DNA from: Mesorhizobium plurifarium
GTDB taxonomy: Bacteria; Pseudomonadota; Alphaproteobacteria; Rhizobiales; Rhizobiaceae
Length of the DNA stretch: 64,000 bases
NCBI GenBank assembly: GCA_000824785.1
Contig: CCNB01000006.1
Coordinates: forward strand, 1 to 64,000
Direction of reading: 5' to 3'
This document shows positions 9,787 to 19,505 of the stretch, one piece after another. The notes beneath the pieces are model-generated. The model did no database searches. It was not told the DNA's origin and was given only the letters and a program-made list of their open reading frames with translations. Each line of letters begins with the position of its first letter. Position 1 is the first letter of the stretch. Both the position numbers and the translations under genes were made by a program.

Positions 9787-10764
9787 ATGGCGGACGCGAT
9801 GACTCAAAGGACGATCGACCCGATCGCCTTGCGTCGTGCCTTCGGCACTTTCGTCACCGGGGTCACCGTCATCACCACGCGCGACGCCGACGGCAATCCG
9901 CGCGGCATGACCGCCAATTCCTTCACGTCCGTCTCGCTCGATCCGCCGCTGCTTCTGGTCTGCGTCGGCAAGTCGGCGGCGAGCTTTCCGGCCTTCAACG
10001 AGACGCAGTCCTTCGCAGTCAATTTCCTGCATGAGGGGCAGGCCGATGTCTCGTCGGTGTTCGCCTCGAAGGCGGCGGACAAGTTCCAGTCGGTGAACCA
10101 TGACCGCGCCCACACCGGCGCGCCGGTCCTCACCGACAGCCTGACCTGGTTCGACTGCACCGTTCACAACCGCGTCGAGGCCGGCGACCACATCATCCTG
10201 ATCGGTCAGGTGCAGGCCTTCGGCACCAGCCCGTCGGCGCCGCTCGGATTCTGCCGCGGCCGCTACGCCAGTGTGAAGGATCCGCTGCCGGCCGGCTGGC
10301 TGGCCTCGCAGGATATGATCATCGGCTATCTGGTCGAAGCGGGGAACCGCATCCTGCTGCGCAGCGACGGCAAGGGCGGCTTCGTGCTGCCGACGGCGCG
10401 GCGCCGCAAGGCGGACAGCAGGCTGGTGTTGGATGGCGGCGAGGCGCTGAGCCTCGTTCCCGAAAACACCTTCCTCTATTCGGTGTTCGACGTCGCCGAC
10501 AGCGACCCAGGCTATCTGATCTACCGCGCCGAGCTCAGCCGCGAGGGCACGCAAGCCGCGCTGCCGGACGGCCATGCCTTTTTTGCCGTCGACGCGCTGC
10601 CCTATGAGCGGATCGCCACGTACGAGTTGCGCGCCATGCTGCGCCGCTATGCGCGCGAGCGCCAGGACAAGCGCTTCGGCATCTACATGGACACCGGCGA
10701 TGGCGGCCGCGTCGCCATGATCGATGGCCAGTCGCAATCGTGGACGCAGGCCGCCTCCGAATGA
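9787..10764 (+). CDS. Flavin reductase (HpaC-like) with an extra C-terminal domain
   Basis: Residues ~15-170 of this 325-residue protein are a flavin reductase-like split-barrel, with FGTFVTGVTVITT, MTANSFTSVSLDPPL and the terminal GRYASV. It should supply reduced FMN or FAD to a partner oxygenase. An additional ~150-residue domain follows, starting near YLVEAGNRILLRSDGKGGFVLP, which resembles a Nudix-like fold but lacks a convincing Nudix box. The ATG at 9787 was chosen over the longer open frame because GGAGGAAG lies just upstream. It is the first gene of a run with an aldehyde dehydrogenase and a luciferase-like monooxygenase, the expected two-component partner. Confidence 0.88.
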   Translation: MADAMTQRTIDPIALRRAFGTFVTGVTVITTRDADGNPRGMTANSFTSVSLDPPLLLVCVGKSAASFPAFNETQSFAVNFLHEGQADVSSVFASKAADKFQSVNHDRAHTGAPVLTDSLTWFDCTVHNRVEAGDHIILIGQVQAFGTSPSAPLGFCRGRYASVKDPLPAGWLASQDMIIGYLVEAGNRILLRSDGKGGFVLPTARRRKADSRLVLDGGEALSLVPENTFLYSVFDVADSDPGYLIYRAELSREGTQAALPDGHAFFAVDALPYERIATYELRAMLRRYARERQDKRFGIYMDTGDGGRVAMIDGQSQSWTQAASE

Positions 10765-10786
10765 TGTTTTACGCAGGACAGACAGC

Positions 10787-12298
10787 ATGAAAACGACGGT
10801 CGCATCGCTCGAAGGGTCGCGCCAGAACCTGTTCATCAACGGCGCGTTCGTGGCGCCGAAGGGCGGGCAATATATCGACAGTTACGACCCGACCACCGGT
10901 AAGCCCTGGTACCAGTTCGCCGAAGCCAGCGAGGAGGATGTTGGCGCGGCTGTCGCGGCGGCGCGCGCTGCATTTGCCGATCCGGCCTGGCGGCGCATGA
11001 CGCAGACCGACCGCGGCAGGCTGGTGCGCCGGCTTGCGGAACTGGTGCTGGAGCGTGCCGACGAACTGGCGCTGATCGAGACGCGCGACAATGGCAAGCT
11101 GCTCAAGGAGATGCGGGCGCAGATGCGCGCCATGCCCGACAGCTACACCTATTTCGCCGGCATGGCCGACAAGCTGCTCGGCGACACCATTCCGGTCAAC
11201 AAGCTCGACATGCTGAACTTCAACCTGCGCGAGCCGATCGGCGTCGTCGGCATGATCACGCCGTGGAACTCGCCGCTGATGCTGCTCACCGGCACGCTGG
11301 CGCCATGCCTGGCGCTCGGCAACACGGTGGTCGTCAAGCCGTCGGAGCATGCTTCGGCCTCGACGCTTGCTCTGGCCGAGCTGATCATGGAAGCGGGCTT
11401 TCCCGCCGGCGTTGTCAATGTGGTGACCGGCACGGGCGCTGTCGCGGGCGACGTGCTGACCCGGCAACCGGGCATCGCCAAACTCGTCTTCACCGGCTCG
11501 ACCGGAACCGGGCGGCGGATCGCCGCCAATGCCGCGCAGAACCTCATTCCCTGCTCGATGGAGCTTGGCGGCAAGTCACCGCATGTCGTCTTCGGCGACG
11601 TCGACATCGAGCATGCCGTGAACGGCGTGGTGTCGGGCGTCTTCGCGGCCGCCGGGCAGAGCTGCGTCGCCGGCTCGCGCTGCTTCGTCGAGGCGAGCGC
11701 CTATGAGTCTTTCGTCGAGGCGCTGGTCGAACGCACAAGGCGGGTGCGGGTCGGCCTGCCGATGCTGGAGGACACCGATATCGGCCCGCTGGCGCTGTCG
11801 GCGCAGCTCACCAAGGTCGAGACCTATGTCGCTTCCGGCGTGCGCCAGGGCGCGCGGATCGCGGCCGGCGGCAAGCGGCCGCAGGCGGATGAGCTCGCCG
11901 GCGGCTGGTATTTCGAGCCGACCGTGATGACCGATGCCCACAACGGCATGGAGTTCATGCAGGAGGAGCTGTTCGGCCCCGTCGTCGGCGTCATCCCGTT
12001 CTCGTCGGAAGATGAGATGATCCGGCTCGCCAACGACACGCGCTACGGGCTCGCCTCCGGCATCTGGACGCGTGACATCAACCGCGCGCTGCGCTTCGCC
12101 AGGAATGTCGAGGCCGGCACGGTCTGGATCAACACCTATCGCGCCTCTTCCTTCATGTCCGCCAATGGCGGCTTCAAGGAGAGCGGCTACGGGCGGCGCG
12201 GCGGCTTCGACGCCATGGAGGAGTTCTCGCGCCTGAAGAACGTCGTCATCGACTATTCGGGCGCCATGCAGGACCCGTTCGTCATCCGCCTTCGCTGA
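10787..12298 (+). CDS. NAD(P)-dependent aldehyde dehydrogenase
   Basis: This 503-residue ALDH oxidises an aldehyde to its acid. Visible motifs are the Asn-containing MITPWNSP segment, VVKPSE, FTGSTGTG, the general base in MELGGKSPH and the catalytic Cys in AAGQSCVAGSR. The length is typical. It follows the flavin reductase by 22 bases and precedes the monooxygenase by 33, so the three are probably cotranscribed. In this context it would oxidise the aldehyde released by ring opening or C-N/C-S cleavage; the actual substrate cannot be read from the sequence. Confidence 0.93.
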   Translation: MKTTVASLEGSRQNLFINGAFVAPKGGQYIDSYDPTTGKPWYQFAEASEEDVGAAVAAARAAFADPAWRRMTQTDRGRLVRRLAELVLERADELALIETRDNGKLLKEMRAQMRAMPDSYTYFAGMADKLLGDTIPVNKLDMLNFNLREPIGVVGMITPWNSPLMLLTGTLAPCLALGNTVVVKPSEHASASTLALAELIMEAGFPAGVVNVVTGTGAVAGDVLTRQPGIAKLVFTGSTGTGRRIAANAAQNLIPCSMELGGKSPHVVFGDVDIEHAVNGVVSGVFAAAGQSCVAGSRCFVEASAYESFVEALVERTRRVRVGLPMLEDTDIGPLALSAQLTKVETYVASGVRQGARIAAGGKRPQADELAGGWYFEPTVMTDAHNGMEFMQEELFGPVVGVIPFSSEDEMIRLANDTRYGLASGIWTRDINRALRFARNVEAGTVWINTYRASSFMSANGGFKESGYGRRGGFDAMEEFSRLKNVVIDYSGAMQDPFVIRLR

Positions 12299-12331
12299 CC
12301 AAGAACCCGACGCAACGACCGGGAGACCGAC

Positions 12332-13408
12332 ATGAAATTCGCCGTATCGCTGACCATGGAACGCTTCTCGCCCGACAGTCCGATGGCAAGGGTGAAGAGC
12401 AATCTGCTCGAGCTTGCGCGTATGGCCGACGAGGGCGGCTTCGAGACGCTGTGGACGGCGGAGCACCACACGATCGAATGCACGATCTCGCCCAACCCGC
12501 TGATGACGCTGACCTGGCTAGCGCAGCACACCGAGCAGATAAGGCTCGGCACCTCGACACTGGTCGCGCCCTACTGGAGTCCGATCCGGCTGGCGGGGGA
12601 GGCGGCGCTTTGCGACCACCTGACCGGCGGGCGACTGGAATTCGGCATCGCGCGCGGCTCCTACCAGTACGAGTTCGACCGGATGGCCGGCGGCATGCGC
12701 CAGCAGGAAGGCGTCGCTTATCTGAAGGAACTGGTGCCGGCCGTGAAGCGACTGTGGGCCGAGGATTATGCCCATGAGGGGCACTACTGGAGGTTTCCTT
12801 TGGCCGCCGGCGTGCCGAAGCCGCTGCAGAGACCGCATCCCCCGATCTGGGTCGCCGCACGCGACCCGGGCACGTTCGACTGGGCGGTCGGCATCGGCGC
12901 CTCGATCCTGTCGACGCCCTTGTCGGCGCCGCCGGCCGAAGTGGCGGTCCTTGGCGAGAAATTCCGCAAGGCCGTCGCCGATCACCCGGAAGTGCCGCGG
13001 CCGCGCCTGATGATGCAGCGGCGAACCTGCGTCTACGAAAGAGAGCAGGACTGGGAGGTCGCAGTCGGCCATGCCATCGATTACGGCCGCGCCTTTGAGA
13101 ACCTGTTCCAGAATATCGGCACGGTGCGAAACGGTTTTCCGGAAGCAGTGCCTTATGAGAGCGTCAAGGGCAAGGAGAACTACAATCCCGAAAACATCCG
13201 CCGCAACCTGATGTTCGGCACGCCGGACGAGGTGATCGAGAAGCTGCTCGACTATGAGGCCGCGGGCGTCGACCAGTACTGCCTCGGCCTGACCTTCAAC
13301 CTGCCGTTCGAGCTGCAGAAGAAGACAATCAAACTCTGGGTCGACGAGGTGATGCCGGTCTTTGCAGCGCGCGAGCGCGACAGGGCGCGCCAGGCGGCGA
13401 GGGCGTGA
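12332..13408 (+). CDS. LLM-class (luciferase-like) flavin-dependent monooxygenase
   Basis: This 358-residue protein has the bacterial luciferase-like TIM-barrel pattern: MADEGGFETLWTAEHH near residue 30, TSTLVAPYWSPIRLAGEAA, the GRLEFGIARGSY phosphate-binding segment and a C-terminal FGTPDEVIEKLLDYEAAGVDQ. Such enzymes use FMNH2 from a separate reductase, which is encoded two genes upstream. The closest functional analogy I can offer is ring-opening or C-N/C-S-cleaving two-component systems such as actinobacterial pyridine degradation. The gene overlaps the following hydrolase by 4 bases. Confidence 0.9.
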   Translation: MKFAVSLTMERFSPDSPMARVKSNLLELARMADEGGFETLWTAEHHTIECTISPNPLMTLTWLAQHTEQIRLGTSTLVAPYWSPIRLAGEAALCDHLTGGRLEFGIARGSYQYEFDRMAGGMRQQEGVAYLKELVPAVKRLWAEDYAHEGHYWRFPLAAGVPKPLQRPHPPIWVAARDPGTFDWAVGIGASILSTPLSAPPAEVAVLGEKFRKAVADHPEVPRPRLMMQRRTCVYEREQDWEVAVGHAIDYGRAFENLFQNIGTVRNGFPEAVPYESVKGKENYNPENIRRNLMFGTPDEVIEKLLDYEAAGVDQYCLGLTFNLPFELQKKTIKLWVDEVMPVFAARERDRARQAARA

Positions 13409-14238
13409 GGATGGCGCGCTCCGGCCAGCTCGATGTCGAAGGCGTGCTGCTCAACTGGCACCTGGAGGGCGAAGGCGGGGAGCCGCTCGTCTGCATCCAT
13501 GGCGTCGGCTCCTATCTCGAAGCCTGGAACGGCGTGGCCGGGCGGCTGAAGGAGCGCTTCGCTATTCTGACCTTCGACCTGCGGGGCCACGGCCGTTCCA
13601 GCCGGGTCAAGGGCCGCTACGAGATCGACGATTTCGTCGGCGAGACGCTGGCGCTGGCCAACCATCTGGGGTTTTCGACCTTTCATCTGGCCGGATTTTC
13701 CCTAGGCGGTCTGATCGCACAGCGCCTTGCGCTGACGCATGCCGAGCGGCTGCGGAAACTGGTGCTGCTGTCGACGGTTGCCGGCCGCACGCCCGAGGAG
13801 CGAAACGCCGTGCGCGGCCGGCTGGCGGCGCTGATGGCGAGCGATGCCTCGGCGCATCACGCCGCCTCGCTGTCGCGCTGGCTGACGGAGGATTTTCAGG
13901 ACAACAATCCCGGGATCATCGCGGAGCTGCGGCGGCGCGACGCCGAGAACGACCGCGACTGCTACGCCGCCGCCTACCGGGTTCTCGCCGAAACCGATTT
14001 CGGCGGCATCCTCGATCGCATCACCTGTCCGACGCTGATCGTGACCGGCGAGGACGACCAGGGCTCCAGCCCGCGCATGGCTCGGCTGATGCACGAACAG
14101 GTGCAGGGTTCCGAGCTCGCCATCCTGCCCGGGCTTCGCCACTCGATCCTGATCGAGGCGCCGGCGCTTGTCGCTGAAACGATGGCCGGCTTCCTGCTGG
14201 GCGTCGGTCGCACAAGGGGAGCCGTCGCGCATGGATAG
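13405..14238 (+). CDS. Alpha/beta hydrolase of the catabolic operon
   Basis: The 277-residue protein has the alpha/beta-hydrolase pattern: an oxyanion HGVG motif near residue 33, DLRGHGRS, the nucleophile elbow GFSLGG, an acid in VTGEDDQG and a late His in LRHSIL. A GTG at 13405 overlaps the monooxygenase stop (GTGA); an ATG two codons later is equally possible. It probably cleaves an ester, amide or C-C bond in the product of the preceding enzymes. The family is clear; the substrate is unknown. Confidence 0.88.
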   Translation: MRMARSGQLDVEGVLLNWHLEGEGGEPLVCIHGVGSYLEAWNGVAGRLKERFAILTFDLRGHGRSSRVKGRYEIDDFVGETLALANHLGFSTFHLAGFSLGGLIAQRLALTHAERLRKLVLLSTVAGRTPEERNAVRGRLAALMASDASAHHAASLSRWLTEDFQDNNPGIIAELRRRDAENDRDCYAAAYRVLAETDFGGILDRITCPTLIVTGEDDQGSSPRMARLMHEQVQGSELAILPGLRHSILIEAPALVAETMAGFLLGVGRTRGAVAHG

Positions 14239-14495
14239 TGGTCTTTGCGGAGCAGGAATGGCGGGCTTGCTCGAGGCGACGGGCTGCAACTGGCCGAAAG
14301 CAAGCCGGAGCTTTCCCCATGAGCGAGGGAATGACGGCGGCAAACATCCTCCGCGGCAGCGGAAGACCGGACCGGCCCGGGCGTTGCTAAATCCGCGAGC
14401 CGTCCGGAGGACGTTGCCAAGGGAATGCGAGATCATGACCGGCTGAACGGCCATGACCGCATGGGACTGAACAAACAACAAGGGAACATACGAAA

Positions 14496-15329
14496 ATGAC
14501 ATTCTGGAACAGACGACAGCTGACGATGGCAGCCCTCGCATTTGCGCTCGGCGCCTATCCGGCCCATGCCGGCGCGGTGCTCGACCGTGTGACCGCCGCG
14601 GGCACGCTCAAGGTGGCGACCGACGCCAACTGGGCCCCGCAGTCCTTCATGAACGCCAGCAATGAGCTCGACGGCTTCGACGTCGACGTCGCCAAGGCGA
14701 TCGGCAAGCATTTCGGCGTCAAGGTCGAGTTCGTCACGCCTGGCTGGGACATCATCACCGCCGGCAACTGGGCGGGCCGCTGGGACATGCATGTCGGCTC
14801 GATGACGCCGACCAAGAAGCGCGCCGAGATATTCGATTTCCCGGCGGTGTACTATTACACGCCGGCGGCGGTCGCCGTGCACAAGGACAGCAAGGCAAAG
14901 ACTTTGGCCGATCTCGACGGCAAGGTGGTCGGGGCCACCAGCACCTCCACCTTCGAAGCCTATGCCAAGAAGGATCTGACGCTCGACGCTGCCGGGGCGC
15001 CGGCCTTCGAGTACAAGCTCAATCCCAAGGAAGTCCACTCCTACGAGAATTCGACCACCGCTTTCGACGACCTTCGCCTCGGCGACGGCGTTCGCCTGGA
15101 CGCCGTGGTGTCGTCGCTGCCGTCGATCCTCGATGCGGTGAAGGCCGGCTATCCGATCAAGCAGGTGGGCGAGCCGGTGTTCTACGAGCCGCTGGCGATC
15201 GCCATTGAGCATGGCGATCCGGAACTGTCGGCCAAGATCGCCGAAGCTGTGAAGGCGATGAAGGCCGACGGCACGCTGAGCAAGCTCTCGGAAAAATGGT
15301 ACGGGCAGGATTACTCGAAGACGAACTGA
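14496..15329 (+). CDS. Polar-amino-acid-type ABC transporter substrate-binding protein
   Basis: This 277-residue periplasmic binding protein (SBP_bac_3 family) has a signal peptide ending near AYPAHAGA and then the usual LKVATDANWAPQSF...GFDVDVAKAIGKHFGVKVEFV start. It captures the transported solute for the permease and ATPase encoded next. It begins 257 bases after the hydrolase, with GGGAAC upstream of the ATG, so it may have its own promoter. It contains a WDMHVGSMTPTKKRAEIFDF segment typical of the family. The solute is probably the substrate of the catabolic genes. Confidence 0.9.
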   Translation: MTFWNRRQLTMAALAFALGAYPAHAGAVLDRVTAAGTLKVATDANWAPQSFMNASNELDGFDVDVAKAIGKHFGVKVEFVTPGWDIITAGNWAGRWDMHVGSMTPTKKRAEIFDFPAVYYYTPAAVAVHKDSKAKTLADLDGKVVGATSTSTFEAYAKKDLTLDAAGAPAFEYKLNPKEVHSYENSTTAFDDLRLGDGVRLDAVVSSLPSILDAVKAGYPIKQVGEPVFYEPLAIAIEHGDPELSAKIAEAVKAMKADGTLSKLSEKWYGQDYSKTN

Positions 15330-15383
15330 TCTTTCCAAAGGCGGCCTACCACCGACAGGCCGCCGAACCGCCGGTGCTCAAAG

Positions 15384-16358
15384 ATGCTCTATCCGGATAC
15401 CGTCGAGGCTGAAGTCCTCGTGCACAAGCCTTGGTTCGTGGCGACGCTGTTCGGCATCGTCCTGCTGGTCTTCATGGCGTTCAACATGTCCGGCACCGGC
15501 TTCGCCGAGCTCATGCGTCCGGTGATCGGCGAGCCGTCGACGAGCGGACTCTACGGGCGCTTCGCCATCGGCTTCGCCATTGCGGTGATCTTCACGCTCA
15601 ACGTCGTGCTGATCGGCTTCGCGCCGCTCAAGCTGCAGATCGGCATCGTCTGGCTGGAACTGCTGCTGCTCTTCATCGCCTTCTTCGAGACGTTCCACCT
15701 CAGCCTGCCATTCATCCGCGAGAAGCTGCCGTTCCTGATCAGCCAGGGCGTCGTCACCACGCTCTACGTCTCTGCGATTTCCATCGTCATCGCCTCGGTC
15801 ATCGCGGTGGCGGGCGCGGTCGCCAAGCTCTCCAACAATGGCTTCGCCTATGCCATCGCCAGCTTCTACACCTCCTTCTTCCGCGGCCTACCGCTGTTGA
15901 TGCAGGTCTACCTGATCTATCTCGGGCTGCCGCAGCTCGGCTTCGTCATCAACGCGGTGCCCGCCGGCATCCTGGCGCTGTCGCTATGCTACGGCGCCTA
16001 TATGACCGAGATCTTCCGCTCCGGCATCCAGAGTATCGATCGCGGTCAGTGGGAGGCCTCGCGCTCGATGGGCTTCGGCTTCGCCCTGACCATGCGCCGC
16101 ATCATCCTGCCGCAGGCATTGCCGGTCATCATTCCGCCGACCGGCAACCAGTTCATCTCGATGCTGAAGGATTCCTCGTTGGTCTCCGTCATCGGCGTCT
16201 GGGAACTGATGTTCCTGGCGCGCACCCTCGGCCAAAAGACCTTCCAGCATATGGAAATGCTGATCTCGGCTGCCATGATCTACTGGGTGCTGTCGATCTG
16301 CCTCGAGCTGATCCAGTCCCGCATCGAACGGCACTATGCCAGGAGCAAGGTGCGATGA
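15384..16358 (+). CDS. Amino-acid-type ABC transporter permease
   Basis: The 324-residue membrane protein is a HisM/GlnP-type permease. An N-terminal extension with three or four membrane spans (residues ~17-110) precedes the classical BPD_transp_1 domain, which carries [20 protein letters not shown] and the EAA loop [26 protein letters not shown]. The extension makes it longer than the ~220-240 residues of simple members. Its stop overlaps the ATPase start as ATGA. Confidence 0.9.
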   Translation: MLYPDTVEAEVLVHKPWFVATLFGIVLLVFMAFNMSGTGFAELMRPVIGEPSTSGLYGRFAIGFAIAVIFTLNVVLIGFAPLKLQIGIVWLELLLLFIAFFETFHLSLPFIREKLPFLISQGVVTTLYVSAISIVIASVIAVAGAVAKLSNNGFAYAIASFYTSFFRGLPLLMQVYLIYLGLPQLGFVINAVPAGILALSLCYGAYMTEIFRSGIQSIDRGQWEASRSMGFGFALTMRRIILPQALPVIIPPTGNQFISMLKDSSLVSVIGVWELMFLARTLGQKTFQHMEMLISAAMIYWVLSICLELIQSRIERHYARSKVR

Positions 16359-17098
16359 GCGCTGAGGTTATCATTGAAGCCAGGGCCGTCTCCAAATGGT
16401 ACGGCCAGTTCCATGCGCTGAAGGACATCAACCTGACCGTCCACAAGGGCGAACGCATCGTTATCTGCGGGCCGTCCGGCTCGGGCAAGTCGACGCTGAT
16501 CCGCTGCTTCAACCGCCTCGAAGCGCATCAGGAGGGCGAGATCGTCGTCAACGGCGTTGCCCTGCATGGCAGGATGAGCAACGTCGCCGCCGTGCGCTCC
16601 AATGTCGGCATGGTGTTCCAGCACTTCAACCTGTTCCCGCACATGACGGTGCTGATGAACTGCATGGCGGGACCGATGTGGGTTAAAGGCGTTCCGGCCG
16701 CGGAGGCGCGTCAGACGGCCCTGCAGTTCCTAGAGCGGGTCCGCATTCCCGAGCAGGCGAACAAGTTCCCGGTCCAGCTTTCGGGTGGCCAACAGCAGCG
16801 TGTCGCTATCGCCCGCAGCCTGTGCATGAAGCCCGATGTCATGCTGTTCGACGAACCGACATCCGCCCTCGACCCTGAAATGGTGTCGGAGGTGCTGGAC
16901 ACGATGACGGGACTGGCCCGCGACGGCATGACCATGGTGTGCGTGACGCATGAGATGGGCTTTGCCCGGGCGGTGGCCGACCGCGTCATTTTCATGGACG
17001 CCGGACAGATCGTCGAGGAGGGGACGCCCGACGCGTTCTTCCGCAACCCGCGTCACGATCGGACGAAGGTATTCCTCAGCCAGATTCTGAAGCATTAA
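16355..17098 (+). CDS. Polar-amino-acid-type ABC transporter ATPase
   Basis: The 247-residue ATPase is GlnQ-like, with Walker [10 protein letters not shown] near residue 42, the Q-loop [13 protein letters not shown], the signature LSGGQQQR, Walker [15 protein letters not shown] and the switch His in VTHEMGFA. The ATG overlaps the permease stop. It completes the importer (binding protein, one permease type that presumably dimerises, ATPase) and closes the catabolic cluster. Confidence 0.93.
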   Translation: MSAEVIIEARAVSKWYGQFHALKDINLTVHKGERIVICGPSGSGKSTLIRCFNRLEAHQEGEIVVNGVALHGRMSNVAAVRSNVGMVFQHFNLFPHMTVLMNCMAGPMWVKGVPAAEARQTALQFLERVRIPEQANKFPVQLSGGQQQRVAIARSLCMKPDVMLFDEPTSALDPEMVSEVLDTMTGLARDGMTMVCVTHEMGFARAVADRVIFMDAGQIVEEGTPDAFFRNPRHDRTKVFLSQILKH

Positions 17099-17261
17099 CG
17101 TTCCAGGCAAGACTGCTTTGTCGCCTACGCTTTCAAAAATCGGACGGTCCGCTGCCGGCCCCATTTCGGCCATTCACTAGTCTAGGAGGAAGTTCCTGGC
17201 GACCCGCAGCCACAGCGTCGATATCTCGAAGCTAGGTAGTTAATCACGTTTGTCGTCCTTC

Positions 17262-17460
17262 AGGTTCGCAAGGCCATACGAGAGAATACGAAGGAAACGG
17301 GCTGGCGAACCACCCGCTAACGTATTGATTTCGTGTCGAAAACGACGACCCTCAGTGCCTAGCATAGTCGTTATTCGCCAAAGGGTTACAGAGCGGTTCA
17401 CCAAGTTCGATTCAAAACGCTGATGCAGCGACTCATCTGGAACGGCAGCTTTGCGCCTCA
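17262..17460 (+). repeat. Diverged intergenic direct repeat, copy B
   Basis: This stretch is the partner of 6771-6985 in the same orientation, and weak similarity continues to about 17478. The rest of the 17.1-17.66 kb gap shows no convincing gene. The two copies flank the complete 10-kb catabolic cluster, which fits either chance placement of a dispersed intergenic repeat family or recombination between copies. Confidence 0.65.
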
Positions 17461-17666
17461 TTGCGGACATTGCGTTGCCGTACGCCAAACCTGCAAGTGG
17501 ACATCCATGTTGTGCCCAGGTTCACAAACGGAAAGCACTGGATTTCTTTGGATCAGAGCCAAGCGCAGCTTTTCGCTCCTCGACCAATCGAGCAGGAAAA
17601 CGGAAGCTAGTAAGGTCCGCCAGCCCCCTCGGCGAGCAAGGCTGAACGTCAAGATATGCGTCTTTG

Positions 17667-18053
17667 CTATTTCTTGGAATAATTCCGTGCGCCGCTTTCG
17701 AGAGTTACAATCGCGCCAACCACCTTCCCAGGGTCTACCGGCTTTTGCAGGCAGGGAACGTCCCTGAACTCGGCCGGAACGATGTCGCGGTCATAGCCGG
17801 TAAGGAAGACAAACGGTATTCCCCGCGCCTGAAGGGCGGAGGCCAGCCCGAAGCTCGGACCAGCGCCGAGGTTAACGTCCACCACGGCGCAGTCCGGCCG
17901 CCGGATTTCCAGCAGCGAAAGAGCCTCCTCGGCTGCACTGACAGGCCCCAGAACCTCGGCCCCGGCATCTTCGAGAAACTGTCGAGTGTCGTCGGCAAGG
18001 TAAAAATCGTCCTCGACAACCAACACTGCCCGGCCGTGCAGGTCGAAGCCCAT
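17667..18053 (-). CDS. Single-domain response regulator
   Basis: The 128-residue product is a lone receiver domain: VLVVEDDFYLADD with the acidic pocket, the phospho-acceptor Asp in CAVVDVNLG, the conserved Thr in VFLTGY and the Lys in CLQKPVDP. It has no output domain. The ATG at 18053 was chosen because AGGAGG lies just upstream; the longer open frame starts inside the kinase gene. It lies 23 bases downstream of the HWE kinase, which is its likely phosphodonor. Such receivers usually act as diffusible relays or as negative regulators of the kinase. Confidence 0.87.
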   Translation of the reverse strand: MGFDLHGRAVLVVEDDFYLADDTRQFLEDAGAEVLGPVSAAEEALSLLEIRRPDCAVVDVNLGAGPSFGLASALQARGIPFVFLTGYDRDIVPAEFRDVPCLQKPVDPGKVVGAIVTLESGARNYSKK

Positions 18054-18076
18054 GAACTCCTCCTGTTCTCCTGGCC

Positions 18077-19504
18077 TCACTCTGCGGGCACACCGGTTTG
18101 GAGCACGCTTTCGCTCGGCTGTAGGGGAAAAGAGATGCGGCACAGAAGGCCGGTTCCGGTAAGCTGCATCTCGCCGGAACCCTTGAGCTCGAATGGCACG
18201 CGGCGGGTGATCAGCTCAGTTCCGAATCCTTTGCGCATCTGATGACCCGGTAAAATTTCGACGCCGCTCTCTTGCCAGGTGAGTTCCAGCCAATCCTGAC
18301 CCTGGCGCGGCTCCCGTTCCCATTGGATGGTGACTCTGCCCTGCGGCGCGCCAATGGCGCCGTACTTGGCAGCGTTGGTCGTCAATTCGTGAATTGCCAG
18401 TGTCAGGACCTCAGCTGCCTTCGGCATCAGTATGATGAAAGGCCCTTCGACTGAAACCCGGGAAGGATCGGCGGCCTGAGCCAGGAGCTCATCGCGCACG
18501 ATGCCCTCCAGCTCCACCCCTTCTGCGGCTCCGCGCGTCAGCAGAGTTTGGGTGCGTGCCATGGCCGCAATTCGACCGCTAAGCCTTTCGCGAAATTCCT
18601 GGGTCGTGCCTGTCGCATCTCCCCTTTTTACGAGCGATGCCACAGTCGCGAGAACGTTGCGAACCCGATGTTGTAATTCAGCCGTGAGGACCGCCTGGCG
18701 CTCTTCGTTGCGCTTGCGCTCGGTGATGTCCTTGCCGATCTTCATGAAGCCGCGAATTGTTCCGTCATCGTTGCGAAGTGTCACGGTCTGGCCGTCAAGA
18801 AAAACCCGACGCCCGTCCTTCGTCTCGTGCCAACGGACATTTGGAGCGACGCCCTCAGCGCGCGCCCGGCTGAGTTCCTGCCTGGGTACACCTTGTGCCT
18901 GATCTTCAGGTGTGAAGATCGAGGAGGTCGGCTTTCCGAGCATTTCGTCCGCGCTCCAGCCAAAAACGGCGGCGGCGCCGGGTAGCCAGTCGATGATGGT
19001 ATCGTTAGGGTCACTTAGAATGATTGCATAGTCTCTGGCATTTTCGACAATCAGGCGGAAGCGCTCATTTCCGTGCTCCAGCTCGCTTAATAATCCTCGG
19101 AGCTCGTATTGGCGCTGACGGGCGCGCAGCGCTGCCTGCGTCGAGCTGGTAAGCGTGATGGACTCGACCGGCCGCTCCAGCAGCGTGACGTTTCCCAGCG
19201 ACGAGATCAGTTCGGCTCGCCATGCCGTTGCCCTTTGATGGGGCAGGTGGCTTGTGAGAATGATGAAAGGAAGGTCCGACCAGACCGGCTGATCCTTGGT
19301 CCAGCGGATCAAGTCGCCGAGATCGCGTCCGTAGAGACCCTCCTCGGCGGCAATGACGGCAAGGCGTTGCGGGCCAAGCCGCTCGACCAATGCGCCATAG
19401 TCAGCACAAACGATCCCGGAGATACCAATTCGTGCCAAAATTTCGACCGCCGCTGGCCCATCTCGTCCGATTGGGGCAAGGACAAGAACCGCGCCGCTGT
19501 CCAT
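18077..19504 (-). CDS. PAS-domain HWE-family sensor histidine kinase with degenerate N-terminal receiver-like domain
   Basis: The 475-residue kinase begins one base after the KaiC-like stop. Residues ~1-125 resemble a receiver fold without a clear phospho-Asp. A PAS/PAC module follows (~140-260), with ERFRLIVENARDYAI and FMKIGKDITERK. The kinase core is of the HWE class: H-box LQHRVRN near residue 278, N-box HELTTNAAKYGA near 370 and GFGTELI near the end. HWE kinases are typical of Rhizobiales and often sense light or redox through PAS. There are no membrane segments, so it is cytosolic. It lies between the KaiC-like gene and the response regulator in one operon. Confidence 0.88.
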   Translation of the reverse strand: MDSGAVLVLAPIGRDGPAAVEILARIGISGIVCADYGALVERLGPQRLAVIAAEEGLYGRDLGDLIRWTKDQPVWSDLPFIILTSHLPHQRATAWRAELISSLGNVTLLERPVESITLTSSTQAALRARQRQYELRGLLSELEHGNERFRLIVENARDYAIILSDPNDTIIDWLPGAAAVFGWSADEMLGKPTSSIFTPEDQAQGVPRQELSRARAEGVAPNVRWHETKDGRRVFLDGQTVTLRNDDGTIRGFMKIGKDITERKRNEERQAVLTAELQHRVRNVLATVASLVKRGDATGTTQEFRERLSGRIAAMARTQTLLTRGAAEGVELEGIVRDELLAQAADPSRVSVEGPFIILMPKAAEVLTLAIHELTTNAAKYGAIGAPQGRVTIQWEREPRQGQDWLELTWQESGVEILPGHQMRKGFGTELITRRVPFELKGSGEMQLTGTGLLCRISFPLQPSESVLQTGVPAE

Positions 19505-19505
19505 T

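Noticed and set aside
17458-17767. Short frames in the gap after the ABC ATPase
   Set aside because: They lie in or next to repeat copy B, without conserved domains or ribosome-binding sites.
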